The position numbers were made by a program, and so were the translations under genes. From an uncultured Collinsella sp. (lineage in GTDB: Bacteria > Actinomycetota > Coriobacteriia > Coriobacteriales > Coriobacteriaceae): a DNA stretch of 27,122 nt. A model generated the notes under the pieces. It was not told the DNA's origin and did not search any database. It was given only the letters and a program-made list of their open reading frames with translations. Each line of letters opens with the position of its first letter. Position 1 is the first letter of the stretch. Positions 14,201-20,793 of the stretch are shown here, piece by piece. The stretch covers positions 1-27,122 of the forward strand of contig URKH01000023.1 in NCBI GenBank assembly GCA_900548255.1. Direction: 5' to 3'.

Positions 14201-15171
14201 TGACGATCAAGGATGCGCAGCGCCTCATCCGGCTGAAACGTCACGGGGTCGTCCGTCAGCGTCGACAGCATGTCAGCCTTCATGTGGTCGATTTCGTCAA
14301 AGATGAATAGGCACTTCTCTGCAGCCGCCGCGTTAAAGAGCACAACGCCCGGACCGGTCACCGTATCGATTCTGTTGACGAGCTTTTGGGGTGTAAGGGC
14401 AATCACATGTGGCATGCTCTCGTCGTTGAGCAGCGCAGATGGCCAAATCTGAGGGATTACCTCCATGCCTCGCGTAATGTTCTTGAGTTCACAACTCACT
14501 GCCCAACGCAGGCTCGCATCGGCTAACGACAGCTTGTCCCACAGGCTGGGGGTCAGACAATCGACAACGTTTCCCAGACTTTTCTTTGTATCAAGAATGT
14601 GCAGAAGGTTATCGGCAACCTCCATAGTGTTACGCCATGCTCGCTTAATGACGCGATGAGAGCTCTCGTCATCTGCTTCGATGGGACACGAGATTTCGCG
14701 CACGCCCACGGCACCCTTGCCGCGGGTGGCCTCAATCCAATTCAGAATGTTCTCGCCCGCGCGCGGAAGATCGAACACCATGCGTGCCGCTTCATCACAA
14801 CTCATGCCCTGGCCAGCCAACAATTCACGCACGCTTGCAACATAGTTGTCGCGATTGTCTTTACCCGGAACAACAAACACCAAGGTACGGCGGCCGGGAC
14901 ACTTGTTAAAACAGCCCGACTCATCCCAGCCGCCGGCAATCAGGTCGGCCGTGACCTGCTCGGCCGTGTAGTTTTTGCCCGAGCCCGTCGTGGCGCCCAA
15001 AAAGTACAGGCCGTTGTTGTCCTGGTCCTTAGCGCCGTCCTGATCCTGGGGAACAAACAGCGCACGCTCAAAAAACTCGCGCATCGCCTTTTGACGTGCA
15101 AGATAGGGAGCAAGCTCCTTGTCGCCCGCAGACGACAGCATCGATTGACAGTTGAGTTCCCACGTAGCCAT
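11221..15171 (-). CDS. SF2-type helicase with C-terminal PD-(D/E)XK nuclease (DdmD-like)
   Basis: 1316 residues from the ATG at 15171 (GGAGG 7 bases upstream); an in-frame TTG at 15177 is less likely. Helicase motifs, counted from that ATG: Walker A GATTGSGKN (Lys66, with Asn where Thr/Ser is usual), Walker B FDEID (292-295), SAT motif (about 589-591) and motif VI QAVGRLMR (about 943-950). The C-terminal nuclease domain has GGDFE (Asp1212) and WIDFK (Asp1228, Lys1230), a complete PD-(D/E)XK core, with Glu1190 upstream. Known parallel: DdmD, a helicase-nuclease that degrades plasmid DNA when loaded by the Argonaute DdmE. Here the Argonaute-like gene follows with a 17-base overlap. Other helicase-nucleases, for example from restriction systems, are the alternative. 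Confidence 0.75.
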   Translation of the reverse strand: MATWELNCQSMLSSAGDKELAPYLARQKAMREFFERALFVPQDQDGAKDQDNNGLYFLGATTGSGKNYTAEQVTADLIAGGWDESGCFNKCPGRRTLVFVVPGKDNRDNYVASVRELLAGQGMSCDEAARMVFDLPRAGENILNWIEATRGKGAVGVREISCPIEADDESSHRVIKRAWRNTMEVADNLLHILDTKKSLGNVVDCLTPSLWDKLSLADASLRWAVSCELKNITRGMEVIPQIWPSALLNDESMPHVIALTPQKLVNRIDTVTGPGVVLFNAAAAEKCLFIFDEIDHMKADMLSTLTDDPVTFQPDEALRILDRHFNGGVVDPLLLGNRDQWMAVYTHASTSGDHKGSNAERNRVSRASVEEAAEGIAKDAENIQKALASCIKEMKLRPPFALSDEAKDEQLAGRRLFGSDDVSVGDNSVNPLCYKLNEDGTRNMITAHGANGQPTVNKAVRRARGIVRMVVGHLGRCAALMDSLYYGSISYKDDLSRKNIIDALGIRNDQTNEKYFWDSLMMALFFKNRKNDDIDAADDSMYARGVGYLVMETTLDHMFTTHLTSHGIERMPEAYLASIAANAPCVCMSATWSASTVKNFNLDYLDEVHGVVRKDTWIGELNQEIVRQTKLFNKQAAKTYDVDVAWVDEDKNLAGMAALAGGAFGGAIVSPDETYERVMEFFDQVGVSEGLAVRLRLKIADRVGTSDVKSIEFELKRLSKTLVAVSTWARGVARNEHQAGAIFTTRHMGNHGDFNSLALDLAREIVAELVIRNVKCPEASYEESLKEAKGMVPCFNAAEWDIGWGDAQNRLEMGRPTLMLINLSAGGFSKNLKYKVPESLCRTVRQVDCGFEDADRRPKMDLDFLYIESPTSRLTSEVEISSATFVQQALTGVVEQEELVARGEVPFTEKRHNVRLLLSGTKRNLPVRNTLSYQVEGARIVAQAVGRLMRTSVKMPHVQVMLDRKIAGDCDFSFLHDLPMGYELEQVVGACAAVNNHMADKKQHAANKQQNLAAFRNNLAKEKHEKLAWKVASLDAREEDLAAFDDERDFYLHHFCLPWEELASYPARRSTALRMPYATSGYAYAEGGACKVPHFEFPNYDGEPVEQIAARLEERCRYNEGLKGAKVRQVSQMAARVSELLSIREVRERWSRDGVPTTLQPAATVHMTPYMFQAVYLGELGESAGRAIFEAYYDGCYSLTRGDAAHAETGGDFEVLDAAGNKTGVWIDFKHYRIGAYEAYRRNGGDATDAERFKAKAQKVGAKRLLIVNVLADEAALELRQKTIDDEGMVFSFPYMAADGAISLEMMEAIGRAIEA

Positions 15172-15250
15172 GGTCAAACCTCCGATTTAGTTGTTGCATG
15201 TGTTGAATACCATCCCGTGCGGACAAAAACTCACGCGAGGTGGTTGAGGT

Positions 15251-15295
15251 GGCGGCGTCTATGCCGCCGAGAAAGGGAAAGAAAAGAAAGAGAAA
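15251..15295. repeat. Hairpin next to a 27-base homopurine tract between ATPase and helicase genes
   Basis: GGCGGC (15251-15256) and GCCGCC (15263-15268) form a hairpin, followed directly by 27 purines (15269-15295) on the plus strand. In the transcript (minus strand) this reads as a pyrimidine tract and then the hairpin, just after the ATPase stop. It could be an mRNA processing or attenuation site that sets the ratio of ATPase to helicase. Confidence 0.5.
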
Positions 15296-15305
15296 CAGTC
15301 GGCGA

Positions 15306-17075
15306 TTACTCGCACGAAGCGAGCAGCTTCTTAAGATCGCACTCCAATGCCTCACGCTCCTCAACGTCCATCACTGCAAGGGCGACGCGCATCAGGGACA
15401 CCTTGGCGGCAAGCTCCTTAACCTGGTCGGGGCGCTTGCTAAAGTGGTCGTAAATCCGCAGGGCCTCCCCGGCCGCCAGGTACTGCCACTTTTCCAACGA
15501 AGGCTTTTCGGACCTGCTCATGGCATCGACCCACTCGCCAAGACCCTGAAAACCGTTGCCCGTAGTCGTGCCGTTCATAACCACATCGAGCGGGCTCAGC
15601 AAGCAATCGGGCGATTTTTTGTACACCAATTTGGTGAGCATAAGCACCTGGGCAAGGTTGCGATACTTGTCCTGATCGGCATAGAGCACGTCGTTGTAGC
15701 AGGCGCACGCCTTAAGCAGCTCGTGGGCGGCAATGCGCTCCGGCCCATCAAACGGAACGCCGCGCAACAAGACCCCAGCAAGATCGAATGCTTTGCCGCC
15801 CTGCACGATCTTGTCGAGCGCCGAGCCGTCCATCAAATCCGCCAGCCAAGCAAGCTCGGGCTGATACGGCCTATGCTCGTCCTTGTCCTCATGCTCCATC
15901 CAGCTGTTCACCAGCGCCAGGGCTTCAATCTCCCTCCCGTTCAGAAAGGGCGAATTCTCCCCCATCTCTTCCTGCAAAAAACCCCGCGGCTCATGAGAGC
16001 GCTCGTACGCAACCGCAAGTTCCCCGTCGCTCACGACCAAGGTCGCACGGGAAATATAGGTATCTTCCCGCATGTCCCTCCAGGCGTACATCATAAGGGG
16101 ACGCAGCTGACGGAGCATGCCGCGCGCGCCGGCACCTTCCTTAACCGCGCGCTTCGCCGCAAGGCGAGCAGCATCTGCCGTCAGCTCCATCTTGGCGCCA
16201 TTTCCCATCATATTGTTGTGCTTGGGTAGGTACTGTTCATACGCAATCTGGACCAGATCGTCCACGCTCAAGGCGTTAAAGTTAATCACCGAGCCAATGC
16301 GCCCGCACAGCTCGGACATAATACCCCAAGTCTCAACATCCTCGATGGTCGCACTGTCTCGCAGCTCGTTTGCCGATTTTGCGGCGGTGCGCACGGCGGC
16401 ATACGAGGATCCGAAGCCGACCGTGGTGCCAGACTTGTCACCCAGGCGCTTGCGCACCAGAGCGTCCAAGCCCATAAAGGCGCCGCCCAAAATGCAGACA
16501 ACCTGATCGAGGTTGAGCGTCTTAATAGCCGCACTCTTGGAGGTATCACATTCGAACGGCATCTCCCCGCCTTCCAAAAGCTTAAGGAACGACTGCGATG
16601 GACTAAAACTCGATGCAACTTCTCCCCCATCGGGTTCGACACGAACCGCCTTGTCAAACTCGTCAAAGAGCACCAAACAAATTTCACCGGGATTCGCAGC
16701 CTGATAGTCCGCGACCTGCGATAGGCAGTTGATCATGCTGGCACCGCGCCAGCCCTCGCCCGTCATGGTGGAGACATCGAACACGAACAGCTTGAGCCCT
16801 GCGGCATCTGCCACGGCCTTGATGGTGTGGGTCTTTCCCGTACCAGTGGAACCCATCACCAAAATGGCGGCGGGCGAAAGAACGTCGCGCGGATCGGCGC
16901 CGCGTGCCAACATCACGCAGCGGTTGACCTCAAAGCTCAGCGCCGTCACAAAGGCCTCCAAGCTTCCTTCGTGGCCAATAACACTCTGACGCGTCTGCTC
17001 CACCAGACGCGAGGGCGCAATTCGAGTGAGCAGGTCCCGGTAGCGATCGATGTTTCGATACTGCTTCTGAGCCAT
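15306..17075 (-). CDS. ClpX-like AAA+ unfoldase with extra C-terminal domain
   Basis: 589 residues. The first 340 follow ClpX closely: Walker A GSTGTGKT (Lys81), substrate-gripping pore loop GYVG replaced by GWRG (108-111), Walker B FDEFDK (137-142), then SQSFLKLLEG, CILGGAFMGLD, arginine finger GR259 and sensor-2 GARG (Arg318). The ClpP-docking tripeptide IGF of ClpX appears as VGF (219-221). The N-terminal zinc domain of ClpX is missing. Residues 350-589 are an added helical domain I cannot assign. AAAGGA lies before the ATG. It sits 61 bases after a tiny membrane protein gene and 134 bases before the helicase gene. Inference: it remodels or degrades a protein in the same pathway, perhaps with the host ClpP. 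Confidence 0.8.
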   Translation of the reverse strand: MAQKQYRNIDRYRDLLTRIAPSRLVEQTRQSVIGHEGSLEAFVTALSFEVNRCVMLARGADPRDVLSPAAILVMGSTGTGKTHTIKAVADAAGLKLFVFDVSTMTGEGWRGASMINCLSQVADYQAANPGEICLVLFDEFDKAVRVEPDGGEVASSFSPSQSFLKLLEGGEMPFECDTSKSAAIKTLNLDQVVCILGGAFMGLDALVRKRLGDKSGTTVGFGSSYAAVRTAAKSANELRDSATIEDVETWGIMSELCGRIGSVINFNALSVDDLVQIAYEQYLPKHNNMMGNGAKMELTADAARLAAKRAVKEGAGARGMLRQLRPLMMYAWRDMREDTYISRATLVVSDGELAVAYERSHEPRGFLQEEMGENSPFLNGREIEALALVNSWMEHEDKDEHRPYQPELAWLADLMDGSALDKIVQGGKAFDLAGVLLRGVPFDGPERIAAHELLKACACYNDVLYADQDKYRNLAQVLMLTKLVYKKSPDCLLSPLDVVMNGTTTGNGFQGLGEWVDAMSRSEKPSLEKWQYLAAGEALRIYDHFSKRPDQVKELAAKVSLMRVALAVMDVEEREALECDLKKLLASCE

Positions 17076-17136
17076 GGGTGTTTTCCTTTCTATATTGGTT
17101 TTCTTACCTATGACGTGGCCCCGAGCCCATAAACTC

Positions 17137-17343
17137 CTACAGTGCCAGCGATGTCGCCGACTCCAGATAGATCACGTTGCCCGGCTGGGTAAAGACCGGA
17201 ATGTGGTAGAGCAGCTGCAAAATGCCCTGCTTGAGCAGCGGAAACAGTGTGGGATGCAACACTTCGTACATCAGGGCACCAGCCATAAGAGCGGTAAGTA
17301 CGGCAAGCAGCAAAAGCTTTTGAGCGTCAGAGAATACCGACAT
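17137..17343 (-). CDS. Small membrane protein (68 residues)
   Basis: Starts at the ATG at 17343 with AAGGA 7 bases upstream; longer frames upstream lack a ribosome site. Residues about 9-28 (LLLLAVLTALMAGALMYEVL) form a membrane span, followed by an amphipathic, partly hydrophobic segment. No family recognised. It lies 44 bases after the larger membrane protein gene and 61 before the ClpX-like ATPase gene, so it is part of the operon. It may anchor the ATPase or act as an effector in the membrane; this is inference. Confidence 0.65.
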   Translation of the reverse strand: MSVFSDAQKLLLLAVLTALMAGALMYEVLHPTLFPLLKQGILQLLYHIPVFTQPGNVIYLESATSLAL

Positions 17344-17387
17344 GGTCGTTCCTTTCTTTATGCGAGATATTTGGATTGCGTTGTGGG

Positions 17388-18125
17388 TTAGCGACTCATA
17401 GCGATGGCAATGCCAATAACCGCGATAACCACGGGGATCGCAAGCGATGCAAACAGAATCCCGGCAAAAAGGCCCACCACCAGCGCGCACACGATGATGG
17501 CCAGCGTGGTGGGTACAAGCGCAAGCAGAGGAGTAACCACGCAGACGGATGCAAAGCGAAGCCCGTGGAACAAGCACTCATGAGGGAATAAAGCCTTGAG
17601 GACCCCTTCGACAATCCGCCACTCGACAATCGTTCCGATGGTTAAGACAACAGCCCAAAGCAGGTAATCATTGGCGCGGGAATCCGAAGCCATCTTTCCG
17701 GTAACGCCGGCCCACCAATCAAATACGGCGGCATAGCCCAGCAAACAGACAATCGCACAGACGACGGATGCAAATGCGCCGGCACCCTCAATTACACCGA
17801 GCAGCTCGCACATGTCGGATTCGCGCCCTCCCGTTAACAACACGATCCATTTGTGGGCAAGCGCCGCAACAAACGCCGCGCCCAGCACAACCCAGTACAC
17901 CCTAAACGCCACCAGGCGCCATGAATGGAGCGGGATCACCGTGTTGCTCTCGCTAATCTCGAACATAAACCCGCCGAGCCACGTCATCAGCAAGCACATC
18001 ATGTCGACGGCGACCACGTAGAGTACAACCGCAAAGACAGTTTGCAGAATCATGCCGAAAATATTCATCGCCGTTGGCTTCTTGGGGGCGTCCGGCTCGA
18101 TTCTGTACATGTCGCATCCGTTCAT
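17388..18125 (-). CDS. Multi-span membrane protein, first gene of the Argonaute-helicase-ATPase operon
   Basis: 245 residues from the ATG at 18125 (AAAGGA 6 bases upstream); the frame extends to 18152 but without a ribosome site. About six hydrophobic spans, for example near 20-45, 65-85, 115-140, 155-172 and a long Val/Ile/Ala/Gly-rich stretch at the C-terminus ending in a short basic tail. No enzymatic motif. Span layout and the Ala-Ile-Pro-Val-Val-Ile end resemble the membrane protein at 20794-21618 (Gly-Ile-Pro-Val-Ile-Leu), so they may be distant relatives. In a defence operon, such a protein could be a membrane effector or anchor; this is inference. Confidence 0.7.
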   Translation of the reverse strand: MNGCDMYRIEPDAPKKPTAMNIFGMILQTVFAVVLYVVAVDMMCLLMTWLGGFMFEISESNTVIPLHSWRLVAFRVYWVVLGAAFVAALAHKWIVLLTGGRESDMCELLGVIEGAGAFASVVCAIVCLLGYAAVFDWWAGVTGKMASDSRANDYLLWAVVLTIGTIVEWRIVEGVLKALFPHECLFHGLRFASVCVVTPLLALVPTTLAIIVCALVVGLFAGILFASLAIPVVIAVIGIAIAMSR

Positions 18126-18174
18126 TAGCTGTCCTTTCATTGCTGATGACATATTGGTCCGAAAGCCCGTTCAT

Positions 18175-18229
18175 TTTTAGAATTTTTTTTCTAAAAGCTT
18201 AACGCAGTTGATACCCCGTGGGTTAAGCT
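18175..18229. promoter_or_regulatory. Two nested palindromes in the divergent control region
   Basis: TTTTAGAA (18175-18182) and TTCTAAAA (18189-18196) are perfect arms around six T. Directly beside them, AGCTTAAC (18196-18203) and GTTAAGCT (18222-18229) are perfect arms 18 bases apart. Both lie between the minus-strand operon and the plus-strand M-S gene, a good place for shared repressor sites. I see only weak promoter boxes, such as TATAAA at 18229. Confidence 0.5.
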
Positions 18230-18346
18230 ATAAACACTCAATTTCAAATTCATCGGAGTTGGGCTGATAATATGAATTGACCGCGTCGTGCCATTGCCAA
18301 CAACGACGCACTCCATATCGCACAACGCATGTCCGAGGAGGCAATC

Positions 18347-19933
18347 GTGCTTCTGTCTCGCGCAGAACAAGCAAAGCTAGGCCTTTATCATGCCTACAAT
18401 CAGGATCCAGAGCCTCATAGCAGCGCATTTCTTGCAAACCTGGTTTCCTTTATGGTCTCAAAACTCCAGCCAACGCTAAAAACTCATACGCTTATCGAGC
18501 TGTGCTGCCGAGATTTTGAGTTTGCCCAAGATTATGCAAATGGACCCGCATGGTCTATCTGGGGCATCGACCTTAAGGACCCCGAAAGCACCGACTTTAG
18601 AACTCGCGGCACATCCGCTGATCCGTCTTTTACATTTACCAAAGCCGATGTCTTTGCCTCAACGCCAGAATCGGGTGCCGTGCCCCGTACCGATGAGCCC
18701 ACGCTCATCTACTGCAGACCCCCCGAGCAAATCCCCCTCACTCAATTTGAGCCCTCGCTCGAAATTGCAGATGAGCATGTTCGGGATTTCCTTACGTCGA
18801 GGGCCCGTCAACTGCAAACACTTGTCGATGTACCAAGCCCGCTTTCGGTCAGCGAATGGTATTACGTTTTTCTCGCTGCTTCCCTTGCGTGTGAACGCCC
18901 GGATTCCATTGCGGTCGTACAAGTCTCCAACCGATTGCTCAACCTGGCACGCGCCGCAGACGGGCGCCGCCTGCTCTGCCAGCTTGGACTATTGACAGCG
19001 ATAGTGTTACTTCCCAATACGATCGCCGCCAATAGCGATGGCTACGCCTTACTATTTCTGAGCGACCGTAAACCCAACGAGCCATATTTCCTCTTTGATG
19101 GGCGGTCATTTGACAACAAGCCCATGACAAGCGAGCTCATGCATCAGATCCAAGACTCGATTAGTTATGCTTACGCCAAGACAACCGATGTGACGCATTG
19201 GCGTCTCGGCGATCGAGGTGCCGAAAAAATCTGGCCTTTACTTCCCAGTGCTAAAAGCACCTCTTTTGCAGAGGAGTCCTTCGTTCGCTTTGGCAGCGTA
19301 GCGGACATACGCCGCGGCATTCCCCGTAGCACTCTTTTAAAGATGCCACAGATGGGTCTTAGCAGAACGGACCGACGAATTGACTGCTACTACCTATCGC
19401 TTAAACACTTAGTCGATGGAACGGTTATCGGTTTCGAAGATCTACCCGAGCGCGTATCCGACACGGATATTTACGATATGGGCGATACGGATCCAGGTCT
19501 TTTCTATCGTCTCAAACCGCTGGGCGAGTATGAAACCTGCATACTGATCTCACGCTTCGGACCACCATTTAAGCTGGCCCTCGTAGTGCCGGGAAGCATG
19601 AGGCGCGAGCCGGTGCCTCAGAAACCTCAGTTATGCCCTAAACTCATTGTCCCCTGCGATGTCGTCTTCTGCGCATCCTTTAAAGATGAACTACTAGCAC
19701 GATTCTTCTTAGCCTACCTGTCATCCGATGAAGGACAGCAGAAACTCTTAGCCTCCTCACACGGAGACTCGCTTGCGCAGCTATCTCCTAAAGACCTGCG
19801 AAGCATGACCGTGCCTGTTCCCGGGCAAGCAGAACAGGAGCGCTGCGCGCAAGAGTACGAAGCAAAACAGCGCGCCTACGAGGATGCCCTTAAGCAGGCG
19901 GGACATTACGCCGCGAGTAAGGGGACGATGTAA
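18347..19933 (+). CDS. Type I restriction-like M-S fusion with degenerate methyltransferase motifs
   Basis: 528 residues from a GTG at 18347, preferred because AGGAGG (18335-18340) lies 6 bases upstream; an ATG at 18329 has no ribosome site. Residues 1-290 resemble HsdM of type I systems, including a block LLCQLGLLTAIVLLPNTIAANSDGY then LLFLSDRKP, but the SAM motif is ELCCRD instead of DPxxGSG and the catalytic NPPF/Y is YCRPP (122-126). Methylation is therefore unlikely. Residues about 310-515 look like one HsdS target-recognition half: FGSVADIRRGIP, then FFLAYLSSDEGQQKLL and a coiled C-terminal helix. No HsdR lies nearby. It may act as a DNA-binding sensor or specificity factor for the divergent operon; this is inference. 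Confidence 0.65.
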   Translation: MLLSRAEQAKLGLYHAYNQDPEPHSSAFLANLVSFMVSKLQPTLKTHTLIELCCRDFEFAQDYANGPAWSIWGIDLKDPESTDFRTRGTSADPSFTFTKADVFASTPESGAVPRTDEPTLIYCRPPEQIPLTQFEPSLEIADEHVRDFLTSRARQLQTLVDVPSPLSVSEWYYVFLAASLACERPDSIAVVQVSNRLLNLARAADGRRLLCQLGLLTAIVLLPNTIAANSDGYALLFLSDRKPNEPYFLFDGRSFDNKPMTSELMHQIQDSISYAYAKTTDVTHWRLGDRGAEKIWPLLPSAKSTSFAEESFVRFGSVADIRRGIPRSTLLKMPQMGLSRTDRRIDCYYLSLKHLVDGTVIGFEDLPERVSDTDIYDMGDTDPGLFYRLKPLGEYETCILISRFGPPFKLALVVPGSMRREPVPQKPQLCPKLIVPCDVVFCASFKDELLARFFLAYLSSDEGQQKLLASSHGDSLAQLSPKDLRSMTVPVPGQAEQERCAQEYEAKQRAYEDALKQAGHYAASKGTM

Positions 19934-19942
19934 CGGCCGGGG

Positions 19943-19979
19943 TTGACAGGCTGTCCGGACTTTTCCGACAGCCTGTCAA
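19943..19979. terminator. Bidirectional terminator between convergent genes
   Basis: TTGACAGGCTGTC (19943-19955) and GACAGCCTGTCAA (19967-19979) are perfect 13-bp arms around an 11-base loop. It starts 10 bases past the M-S gene stop and lies 25 bases before the end of the opposing gene. Confidence 0.75.
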
Positions 19980-20004
19980 TCAGGCGCGCCGATCAGCGCG
20001 GCGG

Positions 20005-20622
20005 CTAAAGATTCTCATCGGACTTCGAGCTAGCTTTGACCGCCTCTTCACCCGCGATCAGGTCCCTAACCGTTATATGCGCACTGTACGTAGCATCCTC
20101 AATCTTTTCCATAACATCAGGGTCGCAAGTTCCCCAAATTTCTTTAAGGACTCGAGCCAATCCCCAAGCAGCGCTGAGCAGGACGTCAACATCCTTTAGA
20201 TCTAAGTGGTTGATCGTAAAGGGACAGTACTCGCGCTCCAGCAGATAGGTGTCAACGGCGTCAATTGCCTCAGCCGCGTACCGCTCAAGATCGGGATGGG
20301 GATGGAAGGCGCACAGCGCCTTGTACGGATCGGTCGGCTCAATCCAATACAGCGTTGTCGCATCCTCGCATTTCTCGAGCGGATAACGCTCAACCGCCTT
20401 CTCCCAACTTTCATACCAGGGATCGGCATCGCCGTCCGTCATTGACTTGCAAAGATCGATCGCCGCAGAAACAGTCGCACACGAATATCTATAGCTGGCG
20501 TCTTTCTTAAACTCATCATTGAGCTCGACGTCGCCAGACAGCTCCGCCTCCATGATCAGGAACGGGCCGTCATCATCCGTAATGTTCATGGGATAGTTGT
20601 TGCACTCATAGTTCGGGTACAT
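20005..20622 (-). CDS. Acidic protein of unknown function (205 residues)
   Basis: Starts at the ATG at 20622 with GGAG 6 bases upstream; the frame is open further but runs through repeats and a gene remnant. Acidic and helical, rich in Asp, Glu, Tyr and Cys, with no signal peptide or span. I recognise no family. It converges on the M-S gene over a shared terminator. Its upstream flank carries the 3' end of another gene (20640-20704), so it has been placed here by rearrangement. Linkage to the defence genes is only by position. Confidence 0.65.
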   Translation of the reverse strand: MYPNYECNNYPMNITDDDGPFLIMEAELSGDVELNDEFKKDASYRYSCATVSAAIDLCKSMTDGDADPWYESWEKAVERYPLEKCEDATTLYWIEPTDPYKALCAFHPHPDLERYAAEAIDAVDTYLLEREYCPFTINHLDLKDVDVLLSAAWGLARVLKEIWGTCDPDVMEKIEDATYSAHITVRDLIAGEEAVKASSKSDENL

Positions 20623-20639
20623 TTTGTCTCCAATCAACC

Positions 20640-20704
20640 GTTCGGACACATTAACAAGCAATATCAAAACCGCGCTCACGCGGAGGGCCGTCGTCCTCGC
20701 GCCA
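20640..20704 (-). pseudogene. 3'-end remnant copy of the gene at 21732-22058
   Basis: On the minus strand this reads WREDDGPPRERGFDIAC then TAA. It matches the end of the intact gene 1.08 kb away, WIEDDNSPRGRGFDIAC then TAA, with no gaps and also 12 bases past the stop (CGTTCGGACACA against CGTGCGGACACA on the plus strand). The rest of the gene is missing. Confidence 0.75.
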
Positions 20705-20705
20705 A

Positions 20706-20785
20706 TCTGCAAGTTTTTCTCATCGCGTGAAAAGAACTTGCGATTTCTGCAAGTTTTTCTCACGCTACGATAAGAACTCGCATGA
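20706..20785. repeat. Tandem pair of 40-bp palindromic units
   Basis: Both units start TCTGCAAGTTTTTCTCA (20706 and 20746). Each contains near-inverted arms, for example GCAAGTTTTTCTCA (20709-20722) and TGAAAAGAACTTGC (20728-20741). On the minus strand the junction AACTTGC-7-GCAAGTT followed by CTTTTC could end transcription of the membrane protein gene at 20794-21618. The second unit is more diverged. Confidence 0.7.
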
Positions 20786-20793
20786 TCGCCCCG

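Noticed and set aside
15240..16229. A plus-strand open frame of about 330 codons opposite the ClpX-like gene
   Set aside because: The opposite strand carries unmistakable ClpX motifs; this frame has no recognisable domain or start signal.
18347..19933. Active type I adenine methyltransferase
   Set aside because: Neither the SAM-binding Gly-rich loop nor NPPF/Y is intact (ELCCRD and YCRPP instead).
20706..20785. CRISPR-like repeat array
   Set aside because: Only two diverged units exist, they abut without spacers and no cas gene is in the window.
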